From NCBI RefSeq assembly GCF_002894645.1, contig NZ_NCQY01000002.1:88901-152900 (forward strand): a DNA stretch of 64,000 bases. The letters run 5' to 3'. Below the pieces are notes generated by a model. That model did no database searches. It saw only the letters and a program-made list of their open reading frames with translations, and had not been told where the DNA came from. Origin of the DNA: Salinibacter altiplanensis (lineage in GTDB: Bacteria > Bacteroidota > Rhodothermia > Rhodothermales > Salinibacteraceae). Below, piece by piece: positions 47,001 through 55,489 of this stretch. The position numbers and the translations under genes were made by a program. Position 1 is the first letter of the stretch. Each line of letters opens with the position of its first letter.

Positions 47001-47983
47001 GGAAAGTCGAAGCCGCTGAGGGTCTGCTTCACCGACTCGACGGCCTCTAAAATGTTGTCGCCGCCGCGCTTCGTCACGTTTAGCGAGATGACGGGCACCG
47101 ACGTGTCATTCCGGGGGGCGGAGACGAGCTGCCCCTCCTCGTTTTCTTCCTGCAGGACGCGGAGCCGCGCGTAGGTGCTGCGGTCCTCGAACCCGAAGAC
47201 CACGTCCGCCACGTCCCGAACGTACACGGGGGTGCCGTTGGGGGCGCCCACCACCAGGTTGGGGATCTGCGCCTCCGGATCGTCGAACCGGCCGTCGATG
47301 CGGACCAGATAGTTGAGGCGGTCCACGTCGATGGAGCCGCCGGGGATGTTGCGGTTCTCACTCTGGATTGTGCTCACCAGGTCCTGGAACGTGAGGCCGT
47401 AGCCCTTCAATGCCGTCAGGTCCACGTTCACCTGGACCTCACGGGTGAGGCCGCCCACCAGGTTGGCCTCCAGAATGCTCGGAATGCCCTCAATCTCGTC
47501 CTGCAGCTCCTTGCCAACCTCCTTGAGGCGGGCCAGCGAGTAGTCCGCCCCCAGGTTTACCGTCAGGATGGGGAAGTCCTCCGTGTTGATCTCGCTGACG
47601 ATGGGGTCCTCCTCAATGCCGCTCGGAAGATCGGCCTGGGCGCGGTCGGCGGCGTCCTTGACGTCCTGGTAGGCCTTGTCGTTGTTTATGCTCGGGGCGA
47701 ATTCGGCCACGATGGTGGACACCCCCTCCGTGGAGGTGGACCGGAGCTCGTCGATGTCGTTGACGCTGCCAATCTCCTGCTCCAGCGGCTGGGTGACGAC
47801 CGACTCGATGTCGTCCGGGCTGGCCCCGGGATAGATCGTCGTGACCACGACCGTCGGGATCTCGATGGAGGGGGCCGACTCCTTCGGAATGGTGAGGTAG
47901 CTGTACAGCCCCCCGCCCACGATGAGCAGAGTGAGGACGAAGACGGCCGTCCGGTACTTGATCGACAGGTTGGTGATCGTCAT
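44033..47983 (-). CDS. RND-family multidrug efflux permease with extra internal membrane segment
   Basis: 1316 residues, versus about 1030-1050 for most HAE1/AcrB proteins. It has TM1 (AVFVLTLLIVGGGLYSYL), a first porter domain, the proton-relay helix LGMLVDNAVVVVEN with Asp416, and a second half with VGTNVETTN and FIGVISLAGIVVNNNIVLVD. Between residues about 525 and 728 there is an inserted stretch containing roughly seven further hydrophobic segments (for example ILLLGLVLGLANW, GALGAFSVGIALCVLGGGV, LLGALMLLFLGIALGLG), normally absent between TM6 and TM7. It is the last gene of the tetR-tolC-MFP-RND operon, 54 bp after the MFP gene, and forms the inner-membrane pump. The substrate is unknown. 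Confidence 0.94.
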   Translation of the reverse strand: MTITNLSIKYRTAVFVLTLLIVGGGLYSYLTIPKESAPSIEIPTVVVTTIYPGASPDDIESVVTQPLEQEIGSVNDIDELRSTSTEGVSTIVAEFAPSINNDKAYQDVKDAADRAQADLPSGIEEDPIVSEINTEDFPILTVNLGADYSLARLKEVGKELQDEIEGIPSILEANLVGGLTREVQVNVDLTALKGYGLTFQDLVSTIQSENRNIPGGSIDVDRLNYLVRIDGRFDDPEAQIPNLVVGAPNGTPVYVRDVADVVFGFEDRSTYARLRVLQEENEEGQLVSAPRNDTSVPVISLNVTKRGGDNILEAVESVKQTLSGFDFPSGTRVTITSDESENVQSLVTDLENNIISGLLFVIAVLLFFLGVRNATLVGIAIPLSMFTTFLYFQAFGYTLNFVVLFSLIIALGMLVDNAVVVVENIYRFMEAGYSRWEAAKRGTAEVGGAVVAATATTVAAFAPMLFWPGVIGEFMSFLPLTLIITLTCSLFVALVINPVVSGMFIQVDEDGEAGDGSESESSVARYLGGASILLLGLVLGLANWKTLVVVAVAVPTLYVLHTYLLKPIGDRFAQEGLPRIIAWYRDFLTFMLERDYARPWALLRNAGALGAFSVGIALCVLGGGVAALASLTAGSVLLVPGGLLIALGVLGIVVHTVEGMYLAGRASVWIGGLLGALMLLFLGIALGLGRIAPSTVALMMAAPALIALVGGVGAFTRGGRHHLLLTDRRALLLNGILGTLLLIGGLYALAPTGVSFFPSTDPNRVQIILDNPVGTNVETTNRTAQTAEERLDALMKETSSVAANIENILTNVGVGGDSQFGGGADREERARLSLNMVDYDDRVESSTRTLDQLRSQLRGIPGAEIDFQQETQGPPTGPPVNIEVSGPEFDRIVSISREIKARLNEAASDGTIPGLVDITDDLNAGRPELQVDVDRERANQFGLSTEQVASTVRAAIQGREASTFRDGEDEYDITVRLQEEDRQTLESLRNLTLTTPSGDQIPVVSVADLRETSGFGSITRLDEQRVVTVQGGAAPGYNDNAVLQQVQQELSDYEQGLSPQYELTYTGQNEDQQESFGFLFTALAIGVALILLVLITEFNSVSAPFIVMAAVGLSLIGVLLGLILTRTPFSLFTFIGVISLAGIVVNNNIVLVDYIMQLRQKGTDKQAAIVEGGATRLRPVLLTAFTTILGLVPLTFGINIDFVGLLTDFAPNFQFGSENTQFWGPMGTAIIAGLTFGTFLTLVVVPVMYSTFDSVSTRVAALFGAAPKAGSIVTDAVTTEGETASAPDQADAPDPDLPGGNGRPDELSAPAADSPS

Positions 47984-48037
47984 GGAGGGACCGGTCCGGA
48001 AGGCGAGAGAACGAGACGCAGGGACGCAGGCTGCGAG

Positions 48038-49237
48038 CTAGGGGGCGTTGCTGTCGGCGGGCGACATCGGGGCGTCCGGGGCGGCGTTCTGCGTGGCATC
48101 GGCGGCCGGGTCGGCGGTGTCGACGTCGTCGTGCCGCTCGACGACCTCCACCCGGTCGCCCGTGGCCACATCCGACTGGCCGACGGTGATGAGTTCGTCG
48201 CCGGGCGAGAGGCCGGAGCGGACGACCACCCGATTGCCACTGGCGGGGCCGAGGGTCACGGGCCGCGACTGGACGACGGCGCCCGAGTCCGTGCGGGCCA
48301 CCGTATAGGCGTCGAGCCCGCCCTCGTCGCGACTGATGGCCGAGCGGGGGGCGACCAGCACGTCGTCGAGCCGCTCCCGCACCACGAACACCGTCGCCAC
48401 CATCTCGGGCTTGAGGCGACGCTCCGGGTTGGCGATTTTGACCTCGATGGGAAAGGTGCGGCTCGCCGGGTCGATGGTGTTGCCGACGAATGCGAGGCGC
48501 CCCCAGCGGTCGTCGAGGGGGGCGGACTGGATGCGGACGCGAACGGAGTCGCCCTGCACCAGGTCGTTGGCGTACCGCTCGGGCACGCCGGCCTCCACGC
48601 GCACCTGGCGTGTGTCAACGAGCCGCACCACCTCCTGCCCGGGAGAGGCCTGCTCGCCCGGCTCCTGTAGCTGCTCCTCCACGATGCCGGAAAAGGGGGC
48701 GTCGATGCGCGTGCTGGCCAACTGCTCCCGGGCCTGGCTCAGGTTGGCCTCGGCCTGGCTCAGGGACGCGAAGGCCTGGGTCCGCTGGGACCGCACGCTC
48801 TCGAACTCGGAGGCGCTAATGATCGAGTCGCGGTACAGGGGGGCCTGCCGGTCGTAGGTGTCCTGGGCGAGCTCGTACTGGGCCTGAGCGGATTCGACCT
48901 GGGCCCGGGCCTGCTCCACGGCGGCACGGGCGCTGCGGGGATTGACGCGGGCGACCAGAGAGTCCGCTGGCACACGGGTGCCCCGCTCGGCCACGTGGAC
49001 GAGCGTGCCGGCGGCCTCGGCCGAGAGGCGGGCATCGTCGAGGGCCTCCACGCTTCCGGTGACCTCCACCACGTCCTCGAACGACTGGGGCTGCAGCACG
49101 AGGGCTTCAACCCGAGTACGGGTTCGGTCTTGGGCCGTGGCGGCCTTCGTGGTCTCCTCGTCCCCGCACCCGGCAAGGAGGGCCGCCAGCCCCACGAGCA
49201 ATGACACCCATAGCGAGACGAAGCGAGAAGCACGCAT
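48038..49237 (-). CDS. Periplasmic membrane-fusion (adaptor) lipoprotein of RND pump
   Basis: 399 residues. It has a lipobox LLVGLAALLAGC, an N-terminal barrel/lipoyl half (VTGSVEALDDARLSAEAAGT), an alpha-hairpin (QARAQVESAQAQYELAQDTY) and the second lipoyl half (RIDAPFSGIVEEQLQEPGEQ). Beta-barrel and membrane-proximal regions follow (VRVEAGVPERYANDLVQGDS). The start is ATG 49237, directly ahead of the lipobox region. The protein bridges the RND pump to TolC. The gene lies 51 bp after tolC in the same operon. The C-terminus is acidic and proline/aspartate-rich. Confidence 0.94.
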   Translation of the reverse strand: MRASRFVSLWVSLLVGLAALLAGCGDEETTKAATAQDRTRTRVEALVLQPQSFEDVVEVTGSVEALDDARLSAEAAGTLVHVAERGTRVPADSLVARVNPRSARAAVEQARAQVESAQAQYELAQDTYDRQAPLYRDSIISASEFESVRSQRTQAFASLSQAEANLSQAREQLASTRIDAPFSGIVEEQLQEPGEQASPGQEVVRLVDTRQVRVEAGVPERYANDLVQGDSVRVRIQSAPLDDRWGRLAFVGNTIDPASRTFPIEVKIANPERRLKPEMVATVFVVRERLDDVLVAPRSAISRDEGGLDAYTVARTDSGAVVQSRPVTLGPASGNRVVVRSGLSPGDELITVGQSDVATGDRVEVVERHDDVDTADPAADATQNAAPDAPMSPADSNAP

Positions 49238-49288
49238 CGAGAAAAGAGGCCCAATGAGAAGGACGAAAAACAAAGCACTATTGGAGCG

Positions 49289-50941
49289 TCAGGGCCGCGG
49301 GGACCCGGCCACGCGCTGGAACGCACTGTCCTCGGAGAGGGGCACGCCCATGGCACGCTCCAGGGCGCTCCGGGCTCGGAGATAGTCGTGGATGGCCTGC
49401 AGGCGGTTGAGGCGGCTCTCGTCGAGCTGGCTTGACGCCTCCCGGAGCTCCAGCCGGCTCGACACCCCGTTCTCGACGCGACGGCGCGTGTACTCGTAGT
49501 TGAGCTCGGCGGTCTCCACGTTTTGCTCCTGGGCCTGCAGCCGTTGGTACGCGGCACGCAGGGTCCGGAGGGACTGCTCGATCCCAAGCTGCACGGCCGC
49601 CCGCTGTTGCTCGCGCTGGAGCTCAGCCCGCCGCACGGCCACCTCACGCTGCTGGATTTGGGACTCGCGTTGAAAGCCGTCGAAGAGGGTCCAGCTCAGC
49701 TGGAGGCCCACGTTCAGGGACGGATTCCAGAAGTCAGTGTGGAAGAAGCCGCGCTCCCGCACCGAGAAGTCGAATGGATCGGTGGGGTTGGAGAGGGTTT
49801 GCGAGCGGTCGTCGGGCACGCCGCCTGTGTAGTCGAAGTTGGCCACGGCCGAGACGGTGGGCAGGTACTGCGCCCGGACGGTGTTTTTGTCCACCTCGCG
49901 CAGCTCTATGTTTTGGCGTGCCTGCTCCAGGTCGGGTCGGTGCTGGAAGGCCTGTTGTGTGGCCCGGGCCACCGTGAGATCGAGCCGAGGGTCGGGATTT
50001 TCGACGGCGAGGGAGCCCTCCAGGGCGATGGGACGGTCCATCGGCAGGGCGAGGGCAAGCTTCAACTGTTCCCGGGCGAGGTCGGCCCGGTTTTCCGCCT
50101 GCACCCGCTGGGTTTGCAGGTTGGAGAGCTCCACGTCGGTGCTCAGGCGCTGATATTTGGGGGTGGTGCCCTCCTCGACCTGGCGTCGGATGTCCGCGAG
50201 CGTCTTCTTCGTGCGCTCGACGCTCTGGCGAGCCACGCGGGCCTGTTCCTGGGCCAACAGGGCCCCGTAGAAGGCCCCCCGCACGCTGTCGACGAGGGCC
50301 TGTCGCTCCCGGTCGAGGCCGAGCTGATTGACATTCTGGAGCTGACGGGCGCCCTGCACAGCCGCGAAGGCGCTCTGGCTGAAGAGGGTCTGCCGTAGGC
50401 TGAGCCCACTGCTGAACTGGTTGTCAACGCCGAACGGGTTTCCGCCGCCGCCCGGCGTTACGCCGGCCGCCTGTCGCCCCTGCTGCCGCCGCCGCTGAAA
50501 TTCCCCGAACGAAATGGTCTCGGCGCCCGACTGCCGGGCGCGTTCGTTGAAGGCGACCCAGCTGGTGGCGTTGCCGCCGCCGAAGAGTCCTGTTACGTCG
50601 CTGCCGGCGAAGGGGTTGGCGGTCTGAACGTTGCGGGTGTAGCTGCCACTCAGGCTCAGTTCCGGGTACAACTGGCCCCAGGCCTCACGAATCTGTGCGT
50701 CGGCGTTCTGGATGTCGAGACGCGCCCCGCGAAGGCCATAGCTGCGCTCCAGGCCCACCCGGAGGGCATCGTCCAGCGTCAGGACGAGTGTGGAGTCCGT
50801 TGTGGACTCGGAGGCGCCCGTGGGTTGGGCGGTCGCCGGGGATCCTGCCCCTAGAAGGCCCAAGATCAGCAGGGCCGCCGCGGGCCCCCAGCGGAACAGT
50901 TGAGTCAGCAGATGAGGCATCAAGGACCAGTACTTATTCAT
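49289..50941 (-). CDS. TolC-family outer-membrane efflux protein
   Basis: 550 residues with a signal peptide (LLILGLLGAGSPATA/QP) and two OEP repeats of long amphipathic helices (for example YTRRRVENGVSSRLELREAS; QQRAAVQLGIEQSLRTLRAA). A Gln-rich insertion (FGEFQRRRQQGRQAAG) lies within the first half. It forms the outer-membrane channel. Start ATG 50941 overlaps the end of the tetR gene by 8 bp (ATGAATAA), so translation of the two may be coupled. Confidence 0.94.
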   Translation of the reverse strand: MNKYWSLMPHLLTQLFRWGPAAALLILGLLGAGSPATAQPTGASESTTDSTLVLTLDDALRVGLERSYGLRGARLDIQNADAQIREAWGQLYPELSLSGSYTRNVQTANPFAGSDVTGLFGGGNATSWVAFNERARQSGAETISFGEFQRRRQQGRQAAGVTPGGGGNPFGVDNQFSSGLSLRQTLFSQSAFAAVQGARQLQNVNQLGLDRERQALVDSVRGAFYGALLAQEQARVARQSVERTKKTLADIRRQVEEGTTPKYQRLSTDVELSNLQTQRVQAENRADLAREQLKLALALPMDRPIALEGSLAVENPDPRLDLTVARATQQAFQHRPDLEQARQNIELREVDKNTVRAQYLPTVSAVANFDYTGGVPDDRSQTLSNPTDPFDFSVRERGFFHTDFWNPSLNVGLQLSWTLFDGFQRESQIQQREVAVRRAELQREQQRAAVQLGIEQSLRTLRAAYQRLQAQEQNVETAELNYEYTRRRVENGVSSRLELREASSQLDESRLNRLQAIHDYLRARSALERAMGVPLSEDSAFQRVAGSPRP

Positions 50942-51653
50942 CGGAGTCCGTGTCGGGGAGCGAAGGGCTCGACGATGGCAGGGCGAGGCCGTCGAAGAGC
51001 AGGGCCGTCAGGACGTCCGCTGCCTGGTCGGGGTTTTCTAGGGGCCGCATCGCACCGTCGGACGCATCGGGGGAGGCCCGCTGGCGTTCCAAAATGTGGT
51101 GTGTGCCCATGCTCCGAAGACTGGTGAACAGGACGTTTGCAACGAGAGCAGGGGGAAGGCAGCGAATGTCCTCCTGGTCCATTGCCTCCCGCAGTACAGG
51201 CACCAGCGTGCCGAGCACGCGCTCCTGTTGCTTCTCAAAGAACCGAGTGCGCTCGGCCTTCTCGCTGAACGCGATGGCGTGAATTTCCTTCACCAAGACG
51301 AGGAACAGATCCTGCTGGTTGCGGACCGTCTCGAAGTAGTGCTCCACAAACTCGTGGACCGTGCTCCGGAGCGGGCGGTCGTCCGCGGACGCGTGAAAAA
51401 CGGTCTGGATGAGGGCTTCCAGCTCCCGGGTCGCCTCGTCGAAGACCGCGAGGAAAAGCTCCTCTTTTCCGCCCTCAAAGTAGTTGTAGAGCGTGCCCTT
51501 CCCGAATTCGGCCCGCCCCGCAATTTCGTTGAGCGTAGCGTCGGCGTACCCTTTGTCCGCGAAGACGGCCCGGGCGGCATCGAGCATGGCCTGTCGCCGT
51601 CGCTTTTGCTCGCGTTCGCGGCGGGACAGGGACGAGCTGGGGGCGTCGGACAT
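50934..51653 (-). CDS. TetR-family repressor of the efflux operon
   Basis: 239 residues. The N-terminal TetR HTH is clear: RRRQAMLDAARAVFADKGYA, then ATLNEIAGRAEFGKGTLYNY and FEGGKEELF. The C-terminal ligand domain is divergent, as usual. It is the first gene of the tetR-tolC-MFP-RND operon, and a TetR-type operator lies 37 bp upstream of its start, so autorepression and control of the pump are likely. The C-terminus ends in an acidic tail (SLPDTDSDE). The inducer is unknown. Confidence 0.93.
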   Translation of the reverse strand: MSDAPSSSLSRREREQKRRRQAMLDAARAVFADKGYADATLNEIAGRAEFGKGTLYNYFEGGKEELFLAVFDEATRELEALIQTVFHASADDRPLRSTVHEFVEHYFETVRNQQDLFLVLVKEIHAIAFSEKAERTRFFEKQQERVLGTLVPVLREAMDQEDIRCLPPALVANVLFTSLRSMGTHHILERQRASPDASDGAMRPLENPDQAADVLTALLFDGLALPSSSPSLPDTDSDE

Positions 51654-51685
51654 GAACGGACGCGTCCGGATGGACGCCGCGTCAG

Positions 51686-51726
51686 GATCTGACTAGTGAG
51701 TCACTCGATGACCATGTAGTCAGATC
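51686..51726. promoter_or_regulatory. Candidate TetR operator of the efflux operon
   Basis: Two overlapping dyads lie upstream of tetR. TGACT-AGTG-AGTCA (51690-51703) has the classical TetR half-site spacing. A perfect 10-bp inverted repeat, GATCTGACTA (51686-51695) / TAGTCAGATC (51717-51726), is separated by 21 bp. The two halves are about 31 bp apart centre to centre, near three helical turns, so two dimers could bind side by side. Confidence 0.72.
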
Positions 51727-51885
51727 CCGGGCGAATCGTTCGCCTTGTTTGGGAAACACCCCATGAAGACTGGAGGGAGTCCCGCGAATTGGGCCCTGCG
51801 GAGGTGACCCGGCGGGTTGAGAGTCGGGCACAGGGGCCAGAAGCGCGGAGGACGGGGGCGCAGAGGGAAGGGACGTGCCCGGAGG

Positions 51886-53241
51886 TCAGCGCCCCACCGG
51901 GGAGCCCCCGAGGTCCGCCAGCGCCTCATTCAGAAGCGACAGGCTTTCGGTGGTGTCCACACGGGCCCCGAGCTGGGTCAGCAGGTTGAGGGTCCCGACC
52001 AGGGCCTTATTGAGAAAGATAAAGTGGGGAGAGCCCGTGGCGGCGCGGAGGTGGGAGGCCTGTTCGAAGCAGTCTTGCAGGCGGCTTCGAAAGTCCGGGT
52101 CGCCGAAATCGAAGGAGGACCGACGGTAGGGTTCTACGATGAGCGAACCGTACTCGTCAAAGAAGTGGCGCAGCTCCTCCTGGGTATCTGCTGGGAGGTC
52201 GTCGTGGAGGATGTCGAGGGTGTAGAGGAGGCGGCTGATCGCGTCCTCGTCGTTCGCCATGCGGGCCCGGAACAGGCGCAGCATGTCGTCGCGAAACTGC
52301 TGGGGAAAGGTCTTCACGCACCCGAAGTCGATGACCCCGAGCCGTCCGTCCTCCCGGAAGAGAAAGTTGCCGGGATGCGTGTCGGCGTGGAGGGTGCGGG
52401 CGTTGCCCGCCACCTGCTCGTGAAGGAAGTCCCACAGCAGCTGCCCGAACTGATTGCACTCGCCCTGGCTCGGTGCCGCGTCGAGGAATGAGTCGAGGTG
52501 CCGGCCGTCCACATGCGTCATCGTCAGGACCGTCTCGGCCGTTCGGTCGGGGACCGGGCGGGGGACGACGAGTTTTTCCCCGTCGTACTGATCCGCGAAG
52601 TGGTCAATGTTCTGCGCCTCGTTCAGGTAGTCCGTCTCCTCCTGAAGTCGGGCCTTCACTTCCTTGAAATGGGCGTCGATGCCGTCGCCCTGGATCAGGC
52701 GTTCGAACAGGGTGCGGGCCACCGACAGGTCGGATTCGATGGTCTCTCGCACGTTGGGATACTGCACCTTGACCGCAACCTCCCGGCCGTCGTCCAGGCG
52801 CGCCCGGTGGACCTGGCCGAGGGACGCAGCGGCCATTGCCTCTGGCTCGAAGTCATCGAAGAGCAGCTCGGGGAAGCGCCCGAGCCCGTCTCGGATCCGC
52901 TTGCGCACCAGCGCCGCGTTCATCGGCGGCACGCTGTATTGCGCCTCCGCCATTACCTCCATGAACTCGTCCGGCAGCAGGCCGGTGTCCATGCTCATCG
53001 ACTGGGCCAGCTTGAGGGCCGTGCCGCGGAGCCGGGTAAACTCCTCGAAGAGATCGCGGGCGTTCTGTGTGTTGAGCTCCCGCTTTCGGGCCGCCGGATC
53101 GTCCGCCCCTGTGGCCCGGTCCATCAGGTACTGCGCGTAGTTCTTGCCCACCTTTAGTCCCGTCTTGGCAAAGAGGCCGCCCCGTTCCAGCTTGGAGGCC
53201 GGGAAGTCGTCGGAGGCGGGAGAGTCGTCGGAGGCACTCAT
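51886..53241 (-). CDS. ABC1/UbiB (AarF) family atypical kinase
   Basis: A 451-residue protein. It has the N-terminal extension motif LRGTALKLAQSMSMD (K-x-x-Q), the Ala-rich loop AAASLGQVHRA that replaces the usual P-loop, a lysine in EVAVKVQYPNV, the catalytic region HADTHPGNFLF and the metal site VIDFGCV. Known members support ubiquinone or other isoprenoid-lipid synthesis by ATPase activity. The protein lacks an obvious C-terminal membrane helix. It lies 130 bp downstream of a TetR-like gene on the same strand, so it is likely regulated by that protein. The organism probably uses menaquinone, so the precise role is open. Confidence 0.93.
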   Translation of the reverse strand: MSASDDSPASDDFPASKLERGGLFAKTGLKVGKNYAQYLMDRATGADDPAARKRELNTQNARDLFEEFTRLRGTALKLAQSMSMDTGLLPDEFMEVMAEAQYSVPPMNAALVRKRIRDGLGRFPELLFDDFEPEAMAAASLGQVHRARLDDGREVAVKVQYPNVRETIESDLSVARTLFERLIQGDGIDAHFKEVKARLQEETDYLNEAQNIDHFADQYDGEKLVVPRPVPDRTAETVLTMTHVDGRHLDSFLDAAPSQGECNQFGQLLWDFLHEQVAGNARTLHADTHPGNFLFREDGRLGVIDFGCVKTFPQQFRDDMLRLFRARMANDEDAISRLLYTLDILHDDLPADTQEELRHFFDEYGSLIVEPYRRSSFDFGDPDFRSRLQDCFEQASHLRAATGSPHFIFLNKALVGTLNLLTQLGARVDTTESLSLLNEALADLGGSPVGR

Positions 53242-53371
53242 ACCACGGGGGAGCTACTACAGGGGAGCGTTCAGCGAAATGGCTTGTGCAGTGCGTGCTC
53301 TGCATCAGGGCACCTGCGCACGAAATGTACGATGCGCTCTCTCGGCGGGGGGCTCGGCCCGGACACGGGGG

Positions 53372-54097
53372 CTATCGCCCGGACAAAAACCGTCCGACCC
53401 CCGGCAGCCGCCCGAGACCCAGGGAATCGTGCCGCACGATGTGCCAGGCCAGGTTCAGTCCACTGGAGACGCCGCGGAACGTCACCAGTTCGGCCACGAA
53501 TGCGACGAGTTTGTCAACGAGGGCCGTGGTGGCTGCCTGGGCCTCGGTTTCGTCGTGAATCCAGTGGCGGACGATGGCGAATGAGACTTCAGTCAGCACT
53601 TCGTGCACCGGCCAGAGTCCCGTGACGAGCTGGTTCGTTCCCGGCACGAGGTCATCCTCCGTCAAGAGGTCGCGGAGGGTGGCTCGCACCTCTGCCCGGA
53701 ACGACGATTGGGAGCGAATCCGGCCGTCAAAGGTGTCTTGGACGAAGGCACGCTGCTCCCCGAGCGCATCGAGCAGGATGTAGTAGAAGGACGCCAGCCG
53801 TTCTTCGAACGAAAAGTCCTCGTAGCCGGTCGTGGCGCTCGTCAGCATTCGGTACTGCTCCAGCGTGAGGGTGTAAAAGGCCGGGGGGAGTTCCTCGACC
53901 GCCTCGAAGTGGGCTTCGAAGAGGGGCTGTTCCACGCCGGCCTCGGCACACACCTCCGCAATGGTCGGCGAGGCGTCCGGCTTTCGCCGAAGCCGAAGGG
54001 CGGCTTCGACCAGCTGCTTTTTCTCAGCGAACGCGTCGGGGGTAGAAATCGGGCTGAGAGGCCTTGGGACAAAAAACGAGCGGTGTCTCCTACGCAC
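53372..54097 (-). CDS. TetR-like regulator upstream of the UbiB-type gene
   Basis: 241 residues. The N-terminal part resembles a TetR DNA-binding domain (KKQLVEAALRLRRKPDASPT, IAEVCAEAGVEQPLFEAHFE), though the second half of the HTH (QPLFEAHF) is less canonical than TLYNYF. The rest is helical (ASFYYILLDALGEQRAFVQD). It is on the same strand, upstream of the UbiB-like gene, which suggests a local two-gene unit. The exact start is uncertain; ATG 54097 is the only ATG before the domain. No operator was found in the short upstream spacer. Confidence 0.72.
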   Translation of the reverse strand: MRRRHRSFFVPRPLSPISTPDAFAEKKQLVEAALRLRRKPDASPTIAEVCAEAGVEQPLFEAHFEAVEELPPAFYTLTLEQYRMLTSATTGYEDFSFEERLASFYYILLDALGEQRAFVQDTFDGRIRSQSSFRAEVRATLRDLLTEDDLVPGTNQLVTGLWPVHEVLTEVSFAIVRHWIHDETEAQAATTALVDKLVAFVAELVTFRGVSSGLNLAWHIVRHDSLGLGRLPGVGRFLSGR

Positions 54098-54184
54098 ACC
54101 GCCGTGAGATTTTCCGTGGGCCGACGTGTTGGCCAGGCAATCCTCACTGGTGGGCGTCTGCTCTGGGAGGCACGCAGGTGTTTC

Positions 54185-55489
54185 TTACGCCCGGACGCCC
54201 TCCTCGGGCACCCCGGTGGCCGTCTCGGTCTCAGGGTGGTTGCTCCACTCGTACCAGCCGCCGTCGTAGACCGAAATGTTCGGCCACCCCATCAGGTACG
54301 CGTTCATGAACGCCTCGCTGCCCCGCCAGCCCGTGCCGCAGTAGAAGGCAATGTGCCGGTCCGGCGTGATCCCCATTTCGGCCCACTTCTCGGCGATTTC
54401 CGAAAACTCCCGCGTCGTATAATCGAAATTGCGGTAGTTCTCCATGTGGTAGGCGTCGCTTCCACAGTTGCCGAACACCGCCCCCGGAATGCGCCCGGTC
54501 TTGTCGATGTAGTGGTAGCCGCTCCGTTCGCCAATAAACTCCGCCCAGCTCCGCACGCTGACGAGGTCTCTGTCGTCGGCATCCAAGAACTCCCGGGCCC
54601 CGTCGAGGGTCAGCATGTACTCCGGGTGGGCCGGCACTTCCGCCCCAAAGTCCCCCACCGGCTCCGGCTCTGCGTCCGTGGTCGACACGTCGTACCCGGC
54701 GGACTCCCACGTGTTGATGCCGCCGTTGAGAATCCTGACGTCTTCGACGCCGGCGTAGAGCATCAGGGCCGCACACCGCATGGCCCCGAGGTGGCCTGCG
54801 CTCTGGGCGGGGTAGTCTTGGTCGTACGTCGGGTACGAGAAGCGCCCGTAGAGCACCACGGTGGTGTCGTGGCGAATGCCGTGGTCCTCGAGGGCGCGCT
54901 TCAGCTCCGCCGGTGGGCGCCGATTCCAGGTCTCGGGCGACTCCAGGGCATTTGTGTTGAGCGGGATGGCGCCGGGGATGTGGCCGTCCTCATAGTCCTG
55001 GCGGTACCCGAAGTGGGTGTGACACAGGACGTACTCGTCGCCGTTCATCTCAGGGGGCTCCGTGCCGGAAATGAGGCCCTGCACCCACTCCGGGTAAACG
55101 AGCTGCCGGTACCGCTGCATGCGCCGAAGAGGCCGATCTGGATCGGATGTCCACTCGTCCAGAAAGCCGCCGTAGACGCCGACGGCCTCAAAGCCGAGTC
55201 GCGAGAGCTTGTTCGCCATCTCCGCGGCGGCGTCTGCGGTGTAGCCGTATACCGTCACGGGCATGTCCCGCGACAGGCCCTTCTCGTCGAGCACCTCTAC
55301 CCAGTCCATGTACTGCGTCCACTGGAGCGGCAGGCTCTTGGCGCCCGGCACGTGTCCACTCCGGGACGCGTCTCGGAGCGGCCATCCATTGTACGCCGCG
55401 ATGGGGCGAACGTCCAGGATGGTGTGATCGGGGTCCTCGGCCTGCAGGGCGAAGGTGTCGGTGGAAACGGTGGAGATCGTTTCTTCCAT
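54185..55489 (-). CDS. Three-domain rhodanese-type sulfurtransferase
   Basis: 434 residues with three rhodanese modules. Domain 1 (about 1-140; ILDVRPIAAYNG, HVPGAKSLPL) has VYGYTADAAAEM where the active-site Cys should be. Domain 2 (about 145-290; DGHIPGAIPL) has VVLYGRFSY, again without Cys. Domain 3 (about 305-430; VSVRSWAEFIG, GRIPGAVFGN) has the intact loop YCGTGWRGSE. Two inactive modules probably stabilise or recognise partners. It resembles thiosulfate sulfurtransferases but is longer than the usual two domains (about 280). Start ATG 55489; the frame to 55645 is an extension. Confidence 0.88.
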   Translation of the reverse strand: MEETISTVSTDTFALQAEDPDHTILDVRPIAAYNGWPLRDASRSGHVPGAKSLPLQWTQYMDWVEVLDEKGLSRDMPVTVYGYTADAAAEMANKLSRLGFEAVGVYGGFLDEWTSDPDRPLRRMQRYRQLVYPEWVQGLISGTEPPEMNGDEYVLCHTHFGYRQDYEDGHIPGAIPLNTNALESPETWNRRPPAELKRALEDHGIRHDTTVVLYGRFSYPTYDQDYPAQSAGHLGAMRCAALMLYAGVEDVRILNGGINTWESAGYDVSTTDAEPEPVGDFGAEVPAHPEYMLTLDGAREFLDADDRDLVSVRSWAEFIGERSGYHYIDKTGRIPGAVFGNCGSDAYHMENYRNFDYTTREFSEIAEKWAEMGITPDRHIAFYCGTGWRGSEAFMNAYLMGWPNISVYDGGWYEWSNHPETETATGVPEEGVRA

